A DNA stretch of 64,000 nucleotides from Stictocephala bisonia (GCA_035578905.1 JAQJVL010000664.1:124001-188000), one strand, 5' to 3'. Shown: positions 1 through 13,735, counted from the stretch's first letter. The notes: generated from the sequence alone by a model not told the origin. Program-made: numbers and translations.

Positions 1-72
1 ATAAACATATAACAAAATTAAAAAAACTGTTTACCTACGTATAGTCTTCATGAACTTCAAAATAAATTATTT
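1..72 (+). repeat. Dispersed repeat, copy 1 (cut by window edge)
   Basis: This segment matches 12311-12382 closely (shared ACAAAATTAAAAAAA, then GTTTACCTACGTATA, then AACTTCAAAATAAAT). It is an interspersed repeat of unknown class that continues beyond the left edge. No coding content is seen. Confidence 0.6.
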
Positions 73-274
73 TAGTAAAACTAAAGCAAATACGTCTCAG
101 TACTGGATGTACAAAATGGATGTACAAACACTAAAAAACAATTAATGAGTTAGTAATAGTTTGGATTAAAATAGTATTATAAAATATTTTCATTTTCATT
201 TATGAAAAATCTAAGTAATGAGTAAGGATGATCAAAGTATATAAGATATGGATACGTGTTACTTTAGATATTCT

Positions 275-465
275 TTTTAAGTTTGTCTTTAGCTTTATCA
301 CTAGTTGTAATACACATTGTGATGATTTTAAAGAGAACAAATAAGCTTTAGCCATATTAAGTGATAGTTTGTTTTAAGTTTGTCCTTAGCCTTAGCACTA
401 ATTTTAATCCAAATTGTGGTGATCTTAAAGAGAACAAATAAGCTTTAGCCATTAAGTGATAGTTG
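275..465 (+). repeat. Tandem duplication, about 97-bp unit, two copies
   Basis: Copies at 275-371 and 372-465 share the blocks AAAGAGAACAAATAAGC and TTTAGCCAT...AAGTGATAGTT with scattered substitutions. It is a local tandem duplication with no coding meaning. Confidence 0.75.
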
Positions 466-1000
466 GAAACTCAACTGAAAAGAGCTATCCAAACTAGTCG
501 AAACACAAAATGGTTTGTCACAAGACCTAATACCTAGTATTCAGTTGTGTCTTTATTAAATAAATATACAGTAACCATACTAGAACCGGAAACAAATAAA
601 GAAGTTTCTATCGGTTAACTTTCCAACTACACTGAGCACGTTTGAACTTGTACCGAACTGAACTTTCTAGGTTGTCGCTTACGAATTCTAATATGTCTCC
701 AAACTACCCTTGAATACTGATAAGAAACCTTTGTTAAGTGGAACAAACTATTATAAATATATAGGTAGTTATTGACTCCTTTATAGGAATTTATGTAAGA
801 TTACATCATTTTATGTAATAATAACGTGGCTTACCTTGTAATATGGTGTAATATGCGACCAATTTGCATATAGTTAATATTTAATGTTTATATTATATAA
901 TTTTCTTAAGTGCCAATTTTAAATATATGGGTGAACATAAGGGTGTGAGTGTCAATGAAAAAGGTCTGTTCTGTTACTAGATAATGTTATCTAATGCATT
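466..1000. other. No gene recognised
   Basis: AT-rich sequence. A 31-codon open frame on the minus strand near 600-700 has no convincing splice signals and no family I recognise. Confidence 0.5.
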
Positions 1001-1335
1001 TATTTACCTAATTATTCATTATTAATACGCCGATTTTCAATACATAAGTGAATATGAGTGGCGAATGAGTGATATAAGTGCTGATGAAGGAGTTTAGTTG
1101 TTTTTAGTAACTTGGGTTGACTGTTCTTTAGAAATTGCTATTTATTAGTAGCCAAATATCCAAAGCAACAAAGGGCCAAACAGCTTTAAATCCAAACCAT
1201 GTATTAGTATTGGTTTTATTTTCAATTGATCGACAACATTTATTCTCAGTTCTCTTCCCTAAAAATCATCGGACCATGACTAAAATCCAATAGGAACAAT
1301 CCAATTCTCATATTAGGTTCTAGGTAAAAAGATAA
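1001..1335 (+). repeat. Dispersed repeat family A, copy at 1.0 kb
   Basis: Diverged but colinear with 55351-55660 (shared TTACCTAA, AATACGCCGAT, TATTTAT CAGTAG-like blocks, and a CAGTT-TCTTCCCTA block). Its first 90 bp also resemble 36363-36450. It is an old interspersed element of unknown class with no protein signature. Confidence 0.6.
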
Positions 1336-4197
1336 CATTAATTTGACGCCATATCAGCAATAAGAGAAAAAGAACACAACCTATCATCTTTAATATCCAC
1401 ATTACTCTGTCTCAAAGTTACAGCATGGCAACAGAAATATTAGAAAGGGCTATCCCTTAATCGCAAGTTTGACTAATGGTTGTACAGATTATCATAGATA
1501 CGAATAAAATAGTATTCGGCAGATGTATTATTAACTGATACGCCTAAATCTCACTTCTCTCTACTAGATAAAATCCAATCCCTTACCGCCAAACAAGAGG
1601 AATAGACCAAGCCATCTCATTTCACTATGCTAAGGACAATTCAAGAGCAGACGTACATAAGAAGACTTAAAACAGAATCTAATGACTATGATAAAAATAA
1701 AAAAAAAAAAACAATCCAGTGGTCTTAATCGAAGGGCCCCAACGTTATCACGAGATGACGGCGTCAAACAACATCGAGAGTTTACTGTTCCTTGGATGGG
1801 ATCACGTCCTTGCACACAGCCCACTTGCCCAATGGTTGTGGTTCGGATGTCACCTTTAAGCTGTTAGTCCTTTTGGCTTCGTCTTGACCCCTAGGTTTAG
1901 GTTTAGAGAGGATGTTTTAGCAGTTACTTCACCTGATAAAATAAGGCACCATTTAACTTTAACAACAATATTCCCCAAATAGTCGTGTTACAGCACTACA
2001 GCACTGCGTTACAGTGGATTTTCTTCATTTATCATATACAGTATGTGTATTTATTGACTGTGGTCCGGAGGAGTGAATGTGGGAGTAGGAGAGTTAGTGT
2101 GAAATCAGAACTAAGTCGACTGCAATTATAAAAGGTTGAGCATTTCACCAATAAACCTAGGCATTGTGTATAATCTAGTGTTGATGATGACCATTTATTA
2201 GACCCTTATATGACTGAAAATACTGAACTGTCACCCCATCATGATCCTGAAAGTGAAAAAATATAAACGTGGTAATATTACCTTAAATATACCATGCAGG
2301 TAATATATTTAGGTGAATAAGGAGGTACAAAAGAAGCTATAAATGCTAGTCCATGGTCTGGCTGGTTTGGTTGAAATGAGAGAATTTTAATTTACTTTAG
2401 CAAGTGAAACATCACATGAAGGAAAAAGCTTTTACTGTGGATTCCAAATAACACAGTTCACAGCTTTTATAAGTTTTCTTTATTTATTTAAAAAAAATAT
2501 AAATTCAAAATACTACTAGATTCATGCAATTTGGCAAAATTAGATTAATATACTGGTTCTTGATGTCTAGTAAGAAAGTTTTTATTATAGTTTCTCTGAA
2601 AGATCTAAAATAAAGTAGATAGTAAATAGCCCGATAATAGCTAATCATAGCCTCTGTTACCATTCACCATGCTAATTAGTAAACTTAGTATTGTGCAACA
2701 TGACATTAGATGTAATTTTTTCAAAAATGAATAAATAAAATAAAAAGAAAAAAAAATTACGAACAAATGGAGTGGCGGGGTTCGCACATGAAGCGTACCA
2801 GGGTCTCCTCAATTTTCATAAAGTAATTGAACAATAGGTCACGTACCTCACAATTAAGATAAAAACACTACATATTATTTTGCTTGATGTAACGTAATCT
2901 GTTATCTGTAGCCATTGCAAAACTTATACAACATTTACGGGATTAATTTGTCAGTAAAATTTAGGCCATAAACAGTAGCCTACATTATTGATATTGAAAA
3001 CAAGTGAAATGCTGAAAACACTTAAGTACGAAATCATGAATGTTCCAAAGAGTACCTTTGATCCAAATTTGCATAAGTAGGTCTACTGCACCTGAATATG
3101 TAGGCGGTTGCAGATGTAATTGTAGTCTAGAGGAGGGCCTCTCAGCAACATGGGGTAGAAGGCGCCTTCTGTGGGACATGTGAATGAGGTGAGAAGATTG
3201 ACGAGCATGTTCGTTGATATACAGTTCTCAAACTAAAATATTCCTCTTGATGTGCAGAGATTTCACTGTCCAGCACTCGCATATGTAATAAATAAAATAA
3301 TAATGAATCTCCTCTTAAACAATAATTTATTCTTATAAATAGTAAAATACAAATTTCTTTTACCGGCTAGTAAGGTCAAAAGGAAGTTAATGCATTCAAG
3401 TTAATACGAGAAATGACAAAGAGAATAAAGAAGCTATTAATAAAGACAATTATGAAATTCACTCTTAATGTCTTCAAGTATAAAATTAAGTTAATTTTTG
3501 TAATATAAGCAAAATGTATAATTAATCTAAAAATGGAAAGAACCACGTGCATTTAGTGTACCACGCGGTGCGGGAGTTCGTCTTGACGATTACCTCGGAA
3601 CTGGTGAAAAAGCGTTACAATTTGTATGAGTGGTCTTATCCCCACTCTGACCATTTGAACTGACCAATCAGGAACAAGTTAAATGTAGAAGGAAGAGGTT
3701 TGATAAGGTTTGAAAGGAATCGAGTCGATACCAAGACCTGCATAATTGTTCAACTAATGTTTCAAAGTATTGTGTAATGTTATCCAGTAATAATATTTAT
3801 TCTAGAAGCAGAGCTATTAGATATGTAACATTTAAATACGCATTGGCTGGAATTACTAGCCACACTATCCAGTAAGTGTGGCAAGCTGAACTTGTTCTCT
3901 TGTAATTTATTTTTGCAATAAACAGTTGAATATTTAACAATTGAAATCAGGTGATTCATCACAAATTCTACTGTGCAGAGTCAATTCCTGGTGAACTCTG
4001 ATACTGCATTAGTTGTTGTTACTTCTTATTATTAATTGATATATAGGAGTTAATATGCAATTAATTAAATATTACAAATAATAAGGTTAACGTACCTTTG
4101 TCGTCTTCAACTACAACATATTTTATTGGATTACCGGTTTCAAAGCAAGAACTCCATGTTCATATCCACTGTACGTTGTCAAAAATTCACATTAAAA
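1336..4197. other. No gene recognised
   Basis: Mostly AT-rich. Slightly GC-richer patches lie at 2760-2815, 3117-3180 (with short palindromes) and 3540-3660. A 64-codon frame on the minus strand at 2985-3179 has no recognisable motif. At 2205-2266 a short acidic open frame follows a weak AG. I assign no function to either. Confidence 0.5.
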
Positions 4198-4328
4198 AGA
4201 TTTAGTGTTTCTAAATATGTTATTTACAATGTGTAACAGCTGATTTTTGTTTTGATGTTACTATTAAAACTAAACAGAATGTTTCGAATTAATTATGTCT
4301 GAGTTTTTTAATACTTATACATAGAAAA
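4198..4328 (+). repeat. Left flanking direct repeat around integrase fragment
   Basis: Matches 4912-5075 (shared TTTCTAAATATGTTATTT-like block, GTAACAGCTGATTTTTGTT, and ATTAATTATGTCTGAG followed by TTTTTTAATACTTATA). The two copies bracket the integrase remnant, so they could be decayed LTRs or another terminal repeat. The right copy has an extra 30-40 bp in the middle. Confidence 0.6.
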
Positions 4329-4346
4329 ATGGTGACGAGTAGAGGG

Positions 4347-4451
4347 AAAAATAGAAGACTTACATTCAGCACACATTGGAGTTGTTAGAATGAAAGCGTT
4401 GGCTAGAAGCTTTGTCTGGTGGCCAGGAATTGATATTGAAATTGAACGATT
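4347..4451 (+). repeat. Inverted copy of part of the integrase fragment
   Basis: This block is the near-perfect reverse complement of about 4571-4675. On the plus strand it encodes the same short peptide (…ALARSFVWWPG…) that the minus strand encodes to its right. The two arms, about 105 bp each, are separated by about 120 bp and form a foldback. It ends abruptly at 4451, next to the other arm's unique sequence. Confidence 0.75.
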
Positions 4452-4830
4452 TGCCATGGGGCCTAGAAAATCAATGTGTATCAATCCTCCATGGAGCATT
4501 TTCTGTTTCCCATGGATGGCAGGAACTTTGGCAGGATCTTTTTCGTTAATTTGACAAGGATTACAATTCTTCACAAATCGTTCAATTTCAATATAAATTC
4601 CTGGCCACCAGACAAAGCTTCTAGCCAACGCTTTCATTCTAACAACTCCACTGTGTGCTGAGTGTAAGTCTTCTAAAATCTTCCTCCTCAGCGATGTTGG
4701 TACAACAACTCTGTCACCTCTGAGTATACAACCATTTACTAAACTGAGTTCACTAGTATGCCTTTTGTACTCATTGCAAACCTGAGGTTTACGCTTCAGT
4801 AAACAATCATAAACTTTCTGTAAAACTAAG
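4452..4830 (-). pseudogene. Ty3/gypsy-type pol fragment (H2C2 zinc finger to integrase start)
   Basis: Read on the minus strand from about 4830 down to 4452, this encodes an integrase N-terminal region: a segment ending in LEDLHSAHSGVVRMKALA, then WWPGI, then the Cys pair in NCNPCQ, and then HIDFLGP, which begins the catalytic core with its first Asp. These are the His-His-Cys-Cys zinc domain and start of the DDE core of a gypsy-like Pol. Everything upstream (protease, RT) and the rest of the integrase is missing, so it is a relic. It is flanked by direct repeats and by an inverted copy of its own central 100 bp. It is not closely similar to the intact element at 43.9-50.7 kb. Confidence 0.75.
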
Positions 4831-4911
4831 GAGACGTCACAATTATCAAATTAAAAAACTAATAATTGAATTTTCACAACGCAAATCTTTCAATTTTTTT
4901 TACGAGGGAAG

Positions 4912-5075
4912 AGTTTTAGTGTTCTAAATATGTTATTTGCAATTTGTAACAGCTGATTTTTGTTAGTTTTTAATTTTGTTTTTGTTTACATTTAATAATG
5001 TTGATTATTATCAAAAGTAAACAGAATATTTCGAATTAATTATGTCTGAGTTTTTTAATACTTATAAATAGAAAA
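4912..5075 (+). repeat. Right flanking direct repeat around integrase fragment
   Basis: Second copy of the 4198-4328 repeat in the same orientation, with an internal AT-rich insertion. Together they delimit a composite block of about 880 bp. Confidence 0.6.
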
Positions 5076-8000
5076 AAACACAATTAAAAAATTACATATT
5101 TACAAAATAAAAATAAAACACATAATAACATTGCCGGTTGGTATGATGGTTAGATTCGGGTTGAGCATGCTGCTCGAACGATGTTATCCAATGCTTACTT
5201 GACATTGAACAATATTATTTCTATCTGGCCGTCTGTATTCTTAATTAAATATTACATTTAAAGACAATTTATAAATATTAACTAGGTAGACTATAAGTTA
5301 TTAGTGTCTTAGTTTCTAAGGCTTCAGTCTGAGTAGTACAATATCCTGGGTTTAAACCCACATCTGAAATAACAGTCGGTATTTTCCTCGTTCAACCACA
5401 GGTGTACGTATATTTAAACTGTCGCTTGGGGATATAAAATAATACTTTGATTCTTTACCAATAAATCGTACATTAAACATTCTTTGTGGGATAATTTGTT
5501 GAATTGTGTCTACTGATTTCATAATATTGGAATTAGTTTTTATAATTATTGGTTATAAATGTAGGCTATATTACAAATACACATATGAGCAATTTAACTG
5601 TTACAAAACTCAATATGGAGTTTTATAAACTGCCTTATTTAACTACTTAATTTTAAACTTTTGAACTCGTAAAATATTTAAAGTATATTGTATGTTATAC
5701 AAATGTAACATAATATAAAACATATGTGGCCTAGAACATTGATAACGTAGTTCACTATCGTCCTGAAAATAATGGGTTTTTAGTTGTAAGTGTTTTAATC
5801 ATGTAACTACGTGGCAAACATATTATTTCATTACATAAATCACGTTTTATTACCTTAATATTAAACTTCAATAAACTACGTATAATTTAATCAAGAGTAA
5901 GAAAATTAGTTGCTTTTAAATGAGTTGCATTTACAATATTAATGTTACTACATTAGAAATATGAAACAGAGGCTGCTTCATTATAGCACGGTGAGTGTTT
6001 CAGTGGCAGCTAAACAAATATTATTACTAATTAATAATTACTAAAAAATAATTGGTTTCTCCTTTAATATTTGTAGGTGATTAAGAGGAGAGACCTGCGA
6101 TACGCATGGTGAACTGAATAGCTAATTATTCAACATCCATTAAATACGCTATAAGATGTGACCTCTATTTTTTATCGCTATTGTAATACTTGATTACAAT
6201 TTATAAATTGTCTTTCAAATGTATTATAAATGTAAATAGTTTTAGCTTAATATTGATTTAAGTACATGCATGAACTGATTAAATAGAATGTGCAGGTAAG
6301 GTACTCTAACTAACAGATTATGCGTTTTTTTGTTGTTTTTTTTTTTTTTTTTAGAAAGATGGAATCAATTAATTGTGTTTTCAACATAACGTTATGCTTT
6401 AATTCAATACTAAATTAAATTGTTTATGTAATTATATACGATACGCTTGTGCATGAGCCTTTTTTCGTATCTTCTATTGGGTTGTACGTGGGAAAACCAA
6501 ACAAATTTCCTCTATCAGTATAATATCAAAATCCAATTGAATGGTCAAAGTCATGTTGTACAACTGAATTGACCTAGCTCTTTTAAGTAATATTTGCAAA
6601 AAGATTGTAGATTTGTTCTTGTAGTTTTCAAAATAGAATAAGTTTTGTATGAATATTTGCAAACTATGTTTAAAGAATACAATAAATATGGTTATGATTA
6701 TGAGGAAAGTGGAATATTTCTTTATTAATTATGGTGTATTGGTGGAAGGATATAAAGTAAGCAAGTTCATGTTATAGGCAAGTCATTATTTTGCAGTAAG
6801 ATAAAATTAGTTTCTTTGCCTTAAATACATATTGCATTGCAAATAAGGATGAATATTTATTTATGCATTTATTTTATGTAACAAAAAAACTACACGTTGA
6901 ATTATTTTTAATAGATTGACATTTATCCGAGAAAATATTAGTAAAACATATTTTATTGCTGTTTGTTTTATCAATAAAAAAGCCACCAACATTGTTTTCT
7001 AAATATTTTGACAACTATTACGTATTTTATGGAGTTAGTTAATGATTTCGTATTCCTCTAAAAACATGATAATACATTACTAATAAAACATTTGTGGTTA
7101 ATAGATTCTAATATGTTTTCATAATTTTGAAACAAATTTTGGGACACTTTAAGTCACGATAAAGACAATAAAATTGTTTCAATTCATGTTAAATCCTTAA
7201 TAAAATAAAACCAATAGCTTCCGTAATTAATACGAAAAACCAAACCCGAGAAAGGTTGTAATAAATAATCATAACGATTAAAATTTAATAATATTTATTG
7301 TATAATATAAATGATGATATGTCAACAAAATATATAGATAAGTTATATTCCATTAGTACTAAATGTAAGTCTGAAGCTGTGGCTAATACTATCGTTGATG
7401 TTCCACAAACTCAAATAAGCAAATGTAAGTATACTCGTTGTAAAACTTGAAGAAATTGTACGCTGGTAATGAACAAAAATCAGTTCAGTACAATGGCTGG
7501 GAAACCAACTAACTATATATACAAATTATAATCGTATATATTCATATATCATTGTTAGAATCATGATTAATAAATAATTATTTTTATCTTATGAAGACTA
7601 TATCAATGAAAAAGTTATAAGACCAGAAGAAAAAAGTTATAAGGTCCTATTTATTTAAAACCTGGAAACTATCAGAAGTTTTAAAATATCTTAAAACATG
7701 TCTAATCGAAAGGACAACGTAATATATATAAAATAAAATAGTTCTTTACGCAAATAAGACAATAATTACGTTTATTACTATCTCCATTTTGACATATGTA
7801 CAGTCCAAGGAGAGCTATGTGCTTGGCTGTGATTTATTATTTAGAAGGAGGTGAGTTGGGTCCCCGGACGTTTCCGTGTCCTGATGTTGATCGTTGTTGG
7901 CTTAATTAATATTCCAAGTCGTCTAGGAAGCTTTTATAAACATTCCTGAATATACATACCTCTATAAAAATATAATAATAATAAATACTATTTACTCAAA

Positions 8001-8954
8001 CCTCTTAGATTATTTATTAACATACATGAAATATTCAGGCTATCACCTGTAGATTTAATTGACAAAAAACTCAAGTTACCTTAACAAGTTTTAATACAAT
8101 AACATTTATGATTTCATTTATATTTTTATTTTCCCCTAAAGAACTAAATGGTATAATTTTAACTCACATTGAGTGAATTAAAAAACATTCCATGTCTATC
8201 AAATAATTTAATATGAAAGTTTTAATTTTTACGAGTGGTATGTATTTCAAATATAAATCTCACTGCTAAGGAAACAGAAAATACTTGAGTACAACTTTGC
8301 TGTTATATTTCAATTACCTGTTACTATATCATTTTTGTTATACTGCTTTACGTGACAGTATAACAATGATATATATTTAACTTATTTATTATGTAAATAA
8401 ACGGATAATTAGTAATTTATCACATTTAAATCATGTAAATTAATCAATACAGTAAATAGTAAAAATGTGGATTGTATAAATAAAACATGCCTAGGTACAC
8501 TTGAATGAAATCCGAAAGTGGTATATCTTGTAATACACTACTAAAATGTGTTACGAAAATCGAAAGTAAAAACTTCATGTCATAGAAATTCACATACATA
8601 TAATTATTATCGTAGACATATAATATAAACTTTACTTTCAATCTGTGTGTTTTTTTTTTTTTTTTTAGTCATCAGACATCACAAACTGTGTGAAAAGCGC
8701 ATTAACAATTTACCTGGAACAGGGGAATGCTTCATTACGAGAATGCTTGGTACAAAGATTTTATGTGAAGAAACAATGGTGATCGTGTGATGAATTGTGC
8801 AATACATAAAGTGATATTGACAATCATCATCTTATGAGGGAGGATATGGAAGCCCGATGTGGGACCATCGCTCATGTCTAAAATTATTATGAGTGATTTA
8901 TTTATTCAACATTACTTAAATGTATTACTAACATAATATTTATTGTTAGTAATA
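5076..8954. other. No gene firmly recognised
   Basis: AT-rich DNA with poly-T runs at about 6341-6352 and 8650-8666. Two weak exon-like spots were seen: an open frame at about 7292-7433 ending at a strong GTAAGTAT donor, and an open segment after a T-run plus AG at 8668. Neither has a recognisable motif, and the second is open in two frames, so I do not call them. Confidence 0.45.
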
Positions 8955-9118
8955 CTGTACGTGTATGGGAGGGCGGGTGGGCCAGTACCCTGTACGTGTA
9001 TGGGAGGGCGGGTGGGCCAGTATCACTGTACGTGTATGGATGGACGGGTGGGTCAGTATCACTGTACGTGAATGGGAGGGTGGGTGGGTCAGTACCACTG
9101 TACGTGTATGGGAGGGCG
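8955..9118 (+). repeat. Minisatellite, about 36-bp unit, 4.5 copies
   Basis: Units follow the form CTGTACGTGTATGGGAGGGC + GGGTGGGCCAGTATCA. It is G-rich on the plus strand. The core is the reverse complement of the core of the 25.6-26.6 kb minisatellite (CCATACATGTACTGTGGTAC), so the two arrays are related. Confidence 0.85.
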
Positions 9119-12100
9119 GTAAAATACGTATACTAAAACTATTAATTTTTTCTGTAAAATTTAATTTGTTTGTAAGGTAATTGTGTTCTTATTGTTTTTT
9201 TTTTTTTAATATTTTTCAACAAAACATTTTACTAACTACTTGTGAACAAAAAATCAATTAAGATGCAAATTAAAAAACGTAAATTAATTTAACCATTAAA
9301 ACTAATTAAAATAAATCTTTTAATGGTTTTGATTGTTCTAAAAATACATTCATACAACAGAAATTCAAATAATAATGTTCCATATAAACTCTGAATAATG
9401 GATTCACTTCTGCTAAAGTACCCTTATATACAAGGCAAAGCACTCTACAAGTCAAACGGTTCTCTGAGGACTATCAGTCAAAGGGTTGCTTTCAAGATGT
9501 ACGTATCTGTCTAAGTATTACCGTTCCAGGTCTCTTGAGGACTCACTCCTTTTGAAGTTATTTTGGCAGCGCAAAACCGTTTTATCATTTCATGATAAAA
9601 ATATACTTATGAATATGTCAAATCAGAAATATATCTAATTAACTGTGATAACTGTTATAGAAAGTAATAGGCAAAACAAAGAAAAAAGTCAAAACTAAAG
9701 TCAGAGAACACAACGTAAATTTTAAATATGGAATATATTAAAAATCAAAATATTTAATAATGCGTTATCAAAATAACATAACTCTGCGATATTTACATTA
9801 CTAAAAGTATTCCAACATTATTTATATTTTGATGATTCTAAAACGCTTCAAATTAAAAAAATGAAATAAATTTGTTTTAAATAAGGAACCTCCACCCGTT
9901 GAAATTGTCCGTTTATACTACAGCTGAACTATTGTTCATATAGCAAGTAGTAATTTGATTTGTTCTTAAATGTAAACATTTTTTGTAAAAATAAACTGTT
10001 ATATTTTGTAAACAAACAGAATTCATCAATATTTATACTAAATATTAAGAATAATATTGCGCTTCATTTAATATTCTGTGCTATTGGACTATTGAACAAT
10101 GGAATATAACCTTAAAGATGAAAAGAAACATACATTTAAATACTAATTTTACTGGAAATATATAGAAATTAATATTTTTTTAATCCTAAATACAAATCCA
10201 AATTCATATTGAGTCTGTTTAAATGCATAATATTTAGTTTTATTAACAAATACAAAAATACTAAATCCAATTATGGATTATTTTTCAGATAACTACATCT
10301 TTTTCAGGGATTATCCATTAACATTGAGAACATTGCTTTAAAAAATTTAGTATATACAAAAAAACTGCCCTCTTCAGGGGGAAGTAGAGACTTAACATTT
10401 ATAAAGCTTTGAAATAAATAACATATTAAACCAAGATGTTGATTTTCTTACGTTAAGATGTGCATTTTTTTAAGTAATACCCTTTATTATTTTATGAAAC
10501 ACAAATGTATACCTAATGGAATAGGTATATTTGTGCCTTTGGTTGATTAGTGAGGTCTGCTACTGTGGCTGGTTTGAACTGCATTACATTTATAAATAAC
10601 TATATAAATTTATTTATATATATCTAGAGCTCCACAAAGTACGGTATAAATAGTTGCTCATCTACGACACAACATTTAACATTGGGTGAGAAATATGTAT
10701 GTGTGCTTTTAAAATCAAGAGTGAAATTAAATATTAAATAACTTGTAATCAATCATTGTTTATTATTTCTAACAAAGATAATTTTAAAAAAAATAATGTA
10801 TGACGCATTCGAGGAAGTAATTAATGAGTTATGGCCTACATTGGCTATCTATTGCATAAACTATTGTCAAAAAACAGCTACATCATAGCTTTTATCTCTA
10901 TCTTATGAATATTCTTGAAATATTCTTAGTGTAAACATAATTTTTCATTCAATCAATAATGACGTAAAGAAAAAAACGTCGTGTTCCCCTAATTTTAAAA
11001 GATATTTTGAATCATGATGTCTAAGGTTATATAGTATGTAAAAGTATATTATATTATTTAACCTCTCTATTAAAACACTTGATAATTTAATAATTACAAT
11101 CAACTTAAGTTTTATCTACATTGTTTATTTATTTATTATATTTATTAGCAGTTACATTTGATACAAATAACTATTCAACTATATAATTGTTTAAAAGAGG
11201 TATCATTAGTTTTGCATGTTCGTATGGGTATTTTAAAAAAGAAATTACCTACGATTTATTGTTCGTTCGAATTTAATTTTTTTAGAAATGTTACACTTAG
11301 GCTTACTGGAAAACTGTTTTATTAAATCGTCAAAATAAAATCATCCGAATTTTATTTATTTTAATTAAATAAGTGCTTTAAATAATTTGTAAACCTAGTG
11401 AACAATCATGTTGAGTATAAACTAAGTAAAACTATTGCACCTTTTTCACCTTTGGAACTTGGAACACGGGGATTTATCATGAAGAAAATACAAAAATGAA
11501 CATAATCTGAAAAAAGCCTAAGATATGTTATCAAATATATATGCAATTAATTTTCTAATACCATTTTATATTAGGATAGTACTTAAATGTAACGTCAATC
11601 AACTGGAGGAATATTTGTTATGTTCCTTATAAACATTTGAAATGAAACTGTCAACAATTAAAATCCATGGATATGATAATTTATTAAAGTATTCAATAAG
11701 TATTAAAAATACATATAGTGTAGATTAAGAAAACAAAACTCTGATATATTATAATTACAACGAAAAGAAATAATAATGAAAATTTTATTTCGTAGCATTT
11801 AAAACCTAAGTAACTTTATGAGCTAAATATTTTTGCCATTATTACTTAATACAATTGAAAATTGTAGATAAATCTGAAACGTTTGTTGATAATTCAAAAT
11901 GTGTTAATAAGAGTTAAAAATTTTGTCATTAAGGTGTATTATGACAGTTCTGAGTAGTATCTCTTTTATTTAAATATATTTCCCAAATTTTTTCAATTTA
12001 TATTTTAATATGATTAATATTTCCTTTATAATTTGGCCAAGTTTCTGTCAGAGTTTGAAGTAAAATTCACGAGCAATTTACAGTAATAAGAAAGCGGAGA

Positions 12101-12310
12101 TTCTTCCAGTGTTCAGACCTTTCAAGGCATTTTACTTACGTTGAAATGTTTGAGATGGAATATTAAATAAAACTGATAATATTACAGCAATTCTGAGAAA
12201 TATTATTTAAAGTGAAACAAGAGTTTTAATAAACACAAGGAATTGTAATATTTTATTTATTTATATCCAGACTCAAACAATGCTGCTTTGTTTCATATAT
12301 ATATTTATAT
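9119..12310. other. No gene recognised
   Basis: AT-rich DNA without open frames of note. A segment at about 12050-12250 is a diverged dispersed repeat resembling about 27000-27190; an apparent splice donor on its minus strand near 12131 belongs to that repeat. Confidence 0.5.
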
Positions 12311-12382
12311 ATATATATATAAAACAAAATTAAAAAAAATGTTTACCTACGTATAATCTTTATAAACTTCAAAATAAATAAA
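12311..12382 (+). repeat. Dispersed repeat, copy 2
   Basis: Matches 1-72 at the window start. A short (TA)n run lies just upstream at about 12297-12323. Confidence 0.6.
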
Positions 12383-13199
12383 CTATCTTTATTGTGTAAA
12401 AGAATACGCGAAAAATAATACAATAAGTTTATGTTTTCCTTTAAAAGCAGAGTTTAGTACATTTGTAGATCTAACTATATAATGAACAAAGTACATTCCT
12501 AAACATCCCACTAATAAATACGTTAATGAAAAGATAAAAAGAATGCATTGGTATTTTTTATATTATCAATAGGTCTTCAATCGTATTATCAAAAGATCGA
12601 AATACTTTTGCTGACTCCATCCATAGTTCATGAGAGCCCTTTGGCCTGCCAATCCTACTATTATAATAACTTCAGTAGAAGGAGAAGAATAACCCTCACT
12701 TCCAACCTGAAAGAGGGTTTTACACAATGCTTGTAAGAAATGACTTATAAAAGTCACTTGTACTAGTAACTTTTAACTTATCTGATAAGCCCTTTTCACC
12801 CCCTTTTTAATCCATTCAAAGCTCTTTTCTCCATTCAAAGTTGCATTTATCCTTTAAACAAGTCACTTGTTTGAATACTTATTTAATCTGCTTGATGTCA
12901 CTAGTAGTCATGTCTTAGTTTAGAGACATTATAAAATTTAATTACACAATGTTTAATGTGGTTGTAAAATGTTTTCATGTTAGTAGTCAATTAGGTATTA
13001 TCATTCAACATAGTGGTAGAAATAAATCTACTATTATAATGCTTATTAATAGATCAGTTTAGTTATGCTGAGTGTTTGGCCGTTGGTTAACCTCCAATCT
13101 CTTCCTCTCAAAGAATTCTACCACAAGTTAAATGTAATCCTGCATATATCTATCTTAAAGACACACGCGCTTACTCACGCACGCGTGTGCACAAGCATA

Positions 13200-13202
<3 letters not shown>
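12383..13202. other. No gene recognised
   Basis: AT-rich. The stretch after 13040 is loosely similar to 28390-28460 and may be the left part of the dispersed repeat at 13535. Confidence 0.45.

Positions 13203-13279
<77 letters not shown>
13203..13279 (+). repeat. (AC)n microsatellite
   Basis: Uninterrupted AC dinucleotides, about 38 units, preceded by a short CACGCACGCG stretch. Confidence 0.97.
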
Positions 13280-13282
<3 letters not shown>

Positions 13283-13534
13283 TTTATTTTCAATTTATGC
13301 GTGAAATAAATTTTTTTATGCTAAATATTCATTCATATTTACAACTTTTAGGCACTCACAGGTTTTATGAAAGCGGCTGCATGGAATTAAAAATGAATAT
13401 ATCATATTCTTAAGCAAAATTTATATACAAAGTTCCACTTTTTTTGTTTTATATAAACGACTGTATAAAATGAAATAACTCTGAAACAATAATGTCGTTG
13501 CATTTGATACTAAAAGACAGATATTGAAAAGTTG

Positions 13535-13735
13535 TTATGGTTTATGGCAACAGTTACTGTCAACTCCTCTACAGTCTCAGACGCCACAACTCACAACTTT
13601 GACCATTCCAACTTACCTACCAACAAACCCAATATGTTGCTTCTGACCTCACAATTTAGAACGTATCTCAGATTGGTCTTGTTTGTTTTCAAGCTAAGCA
13701 TTTACTTCTACTTTTTTGACTTTGAGATGTTAGTT
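13535..13735 (+). repeat. Dispersed repeat family B, copy at 13.5 kb
   Basis: Colinear with 28830-28985 (shared AGTCTCAGACG, ACTCACAACTTTGACCATTC and TGTTGCTTCTGACCT). The 69-codon open frame across it is interrupted in the other copy and is not evidence of a gene. Confidence 0.75.

Noticed and set aside
2205..2266. Short acidic open frame that might be a terminal exon
   Set aside because: Only about 30 codons, weak acceptor, no recognisable motif.
5125..5190. tRNA-like segment
   Set aside because: Could not be folded into a cloverleaf; A- and B-box matches are poor.
7292..7433. Open segment ending at a GTAAGTAT donor
   Set aside because: No credible acceptor. AAATGTAAGT occurs twice within 60 bp, so the donor may be chance.
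8668..8790. Possible exon after a T-run and AG
   Set aside because: Open in two phases (37-41 codons each), with no good donor and no family. T-runs are common here.
12110..12190. Minus-strand exon with a GTAAGT donor
   Set aside because: The segment is part of a dispersed repeat also present near 27.0-27.2 kb, where the donor is lost.
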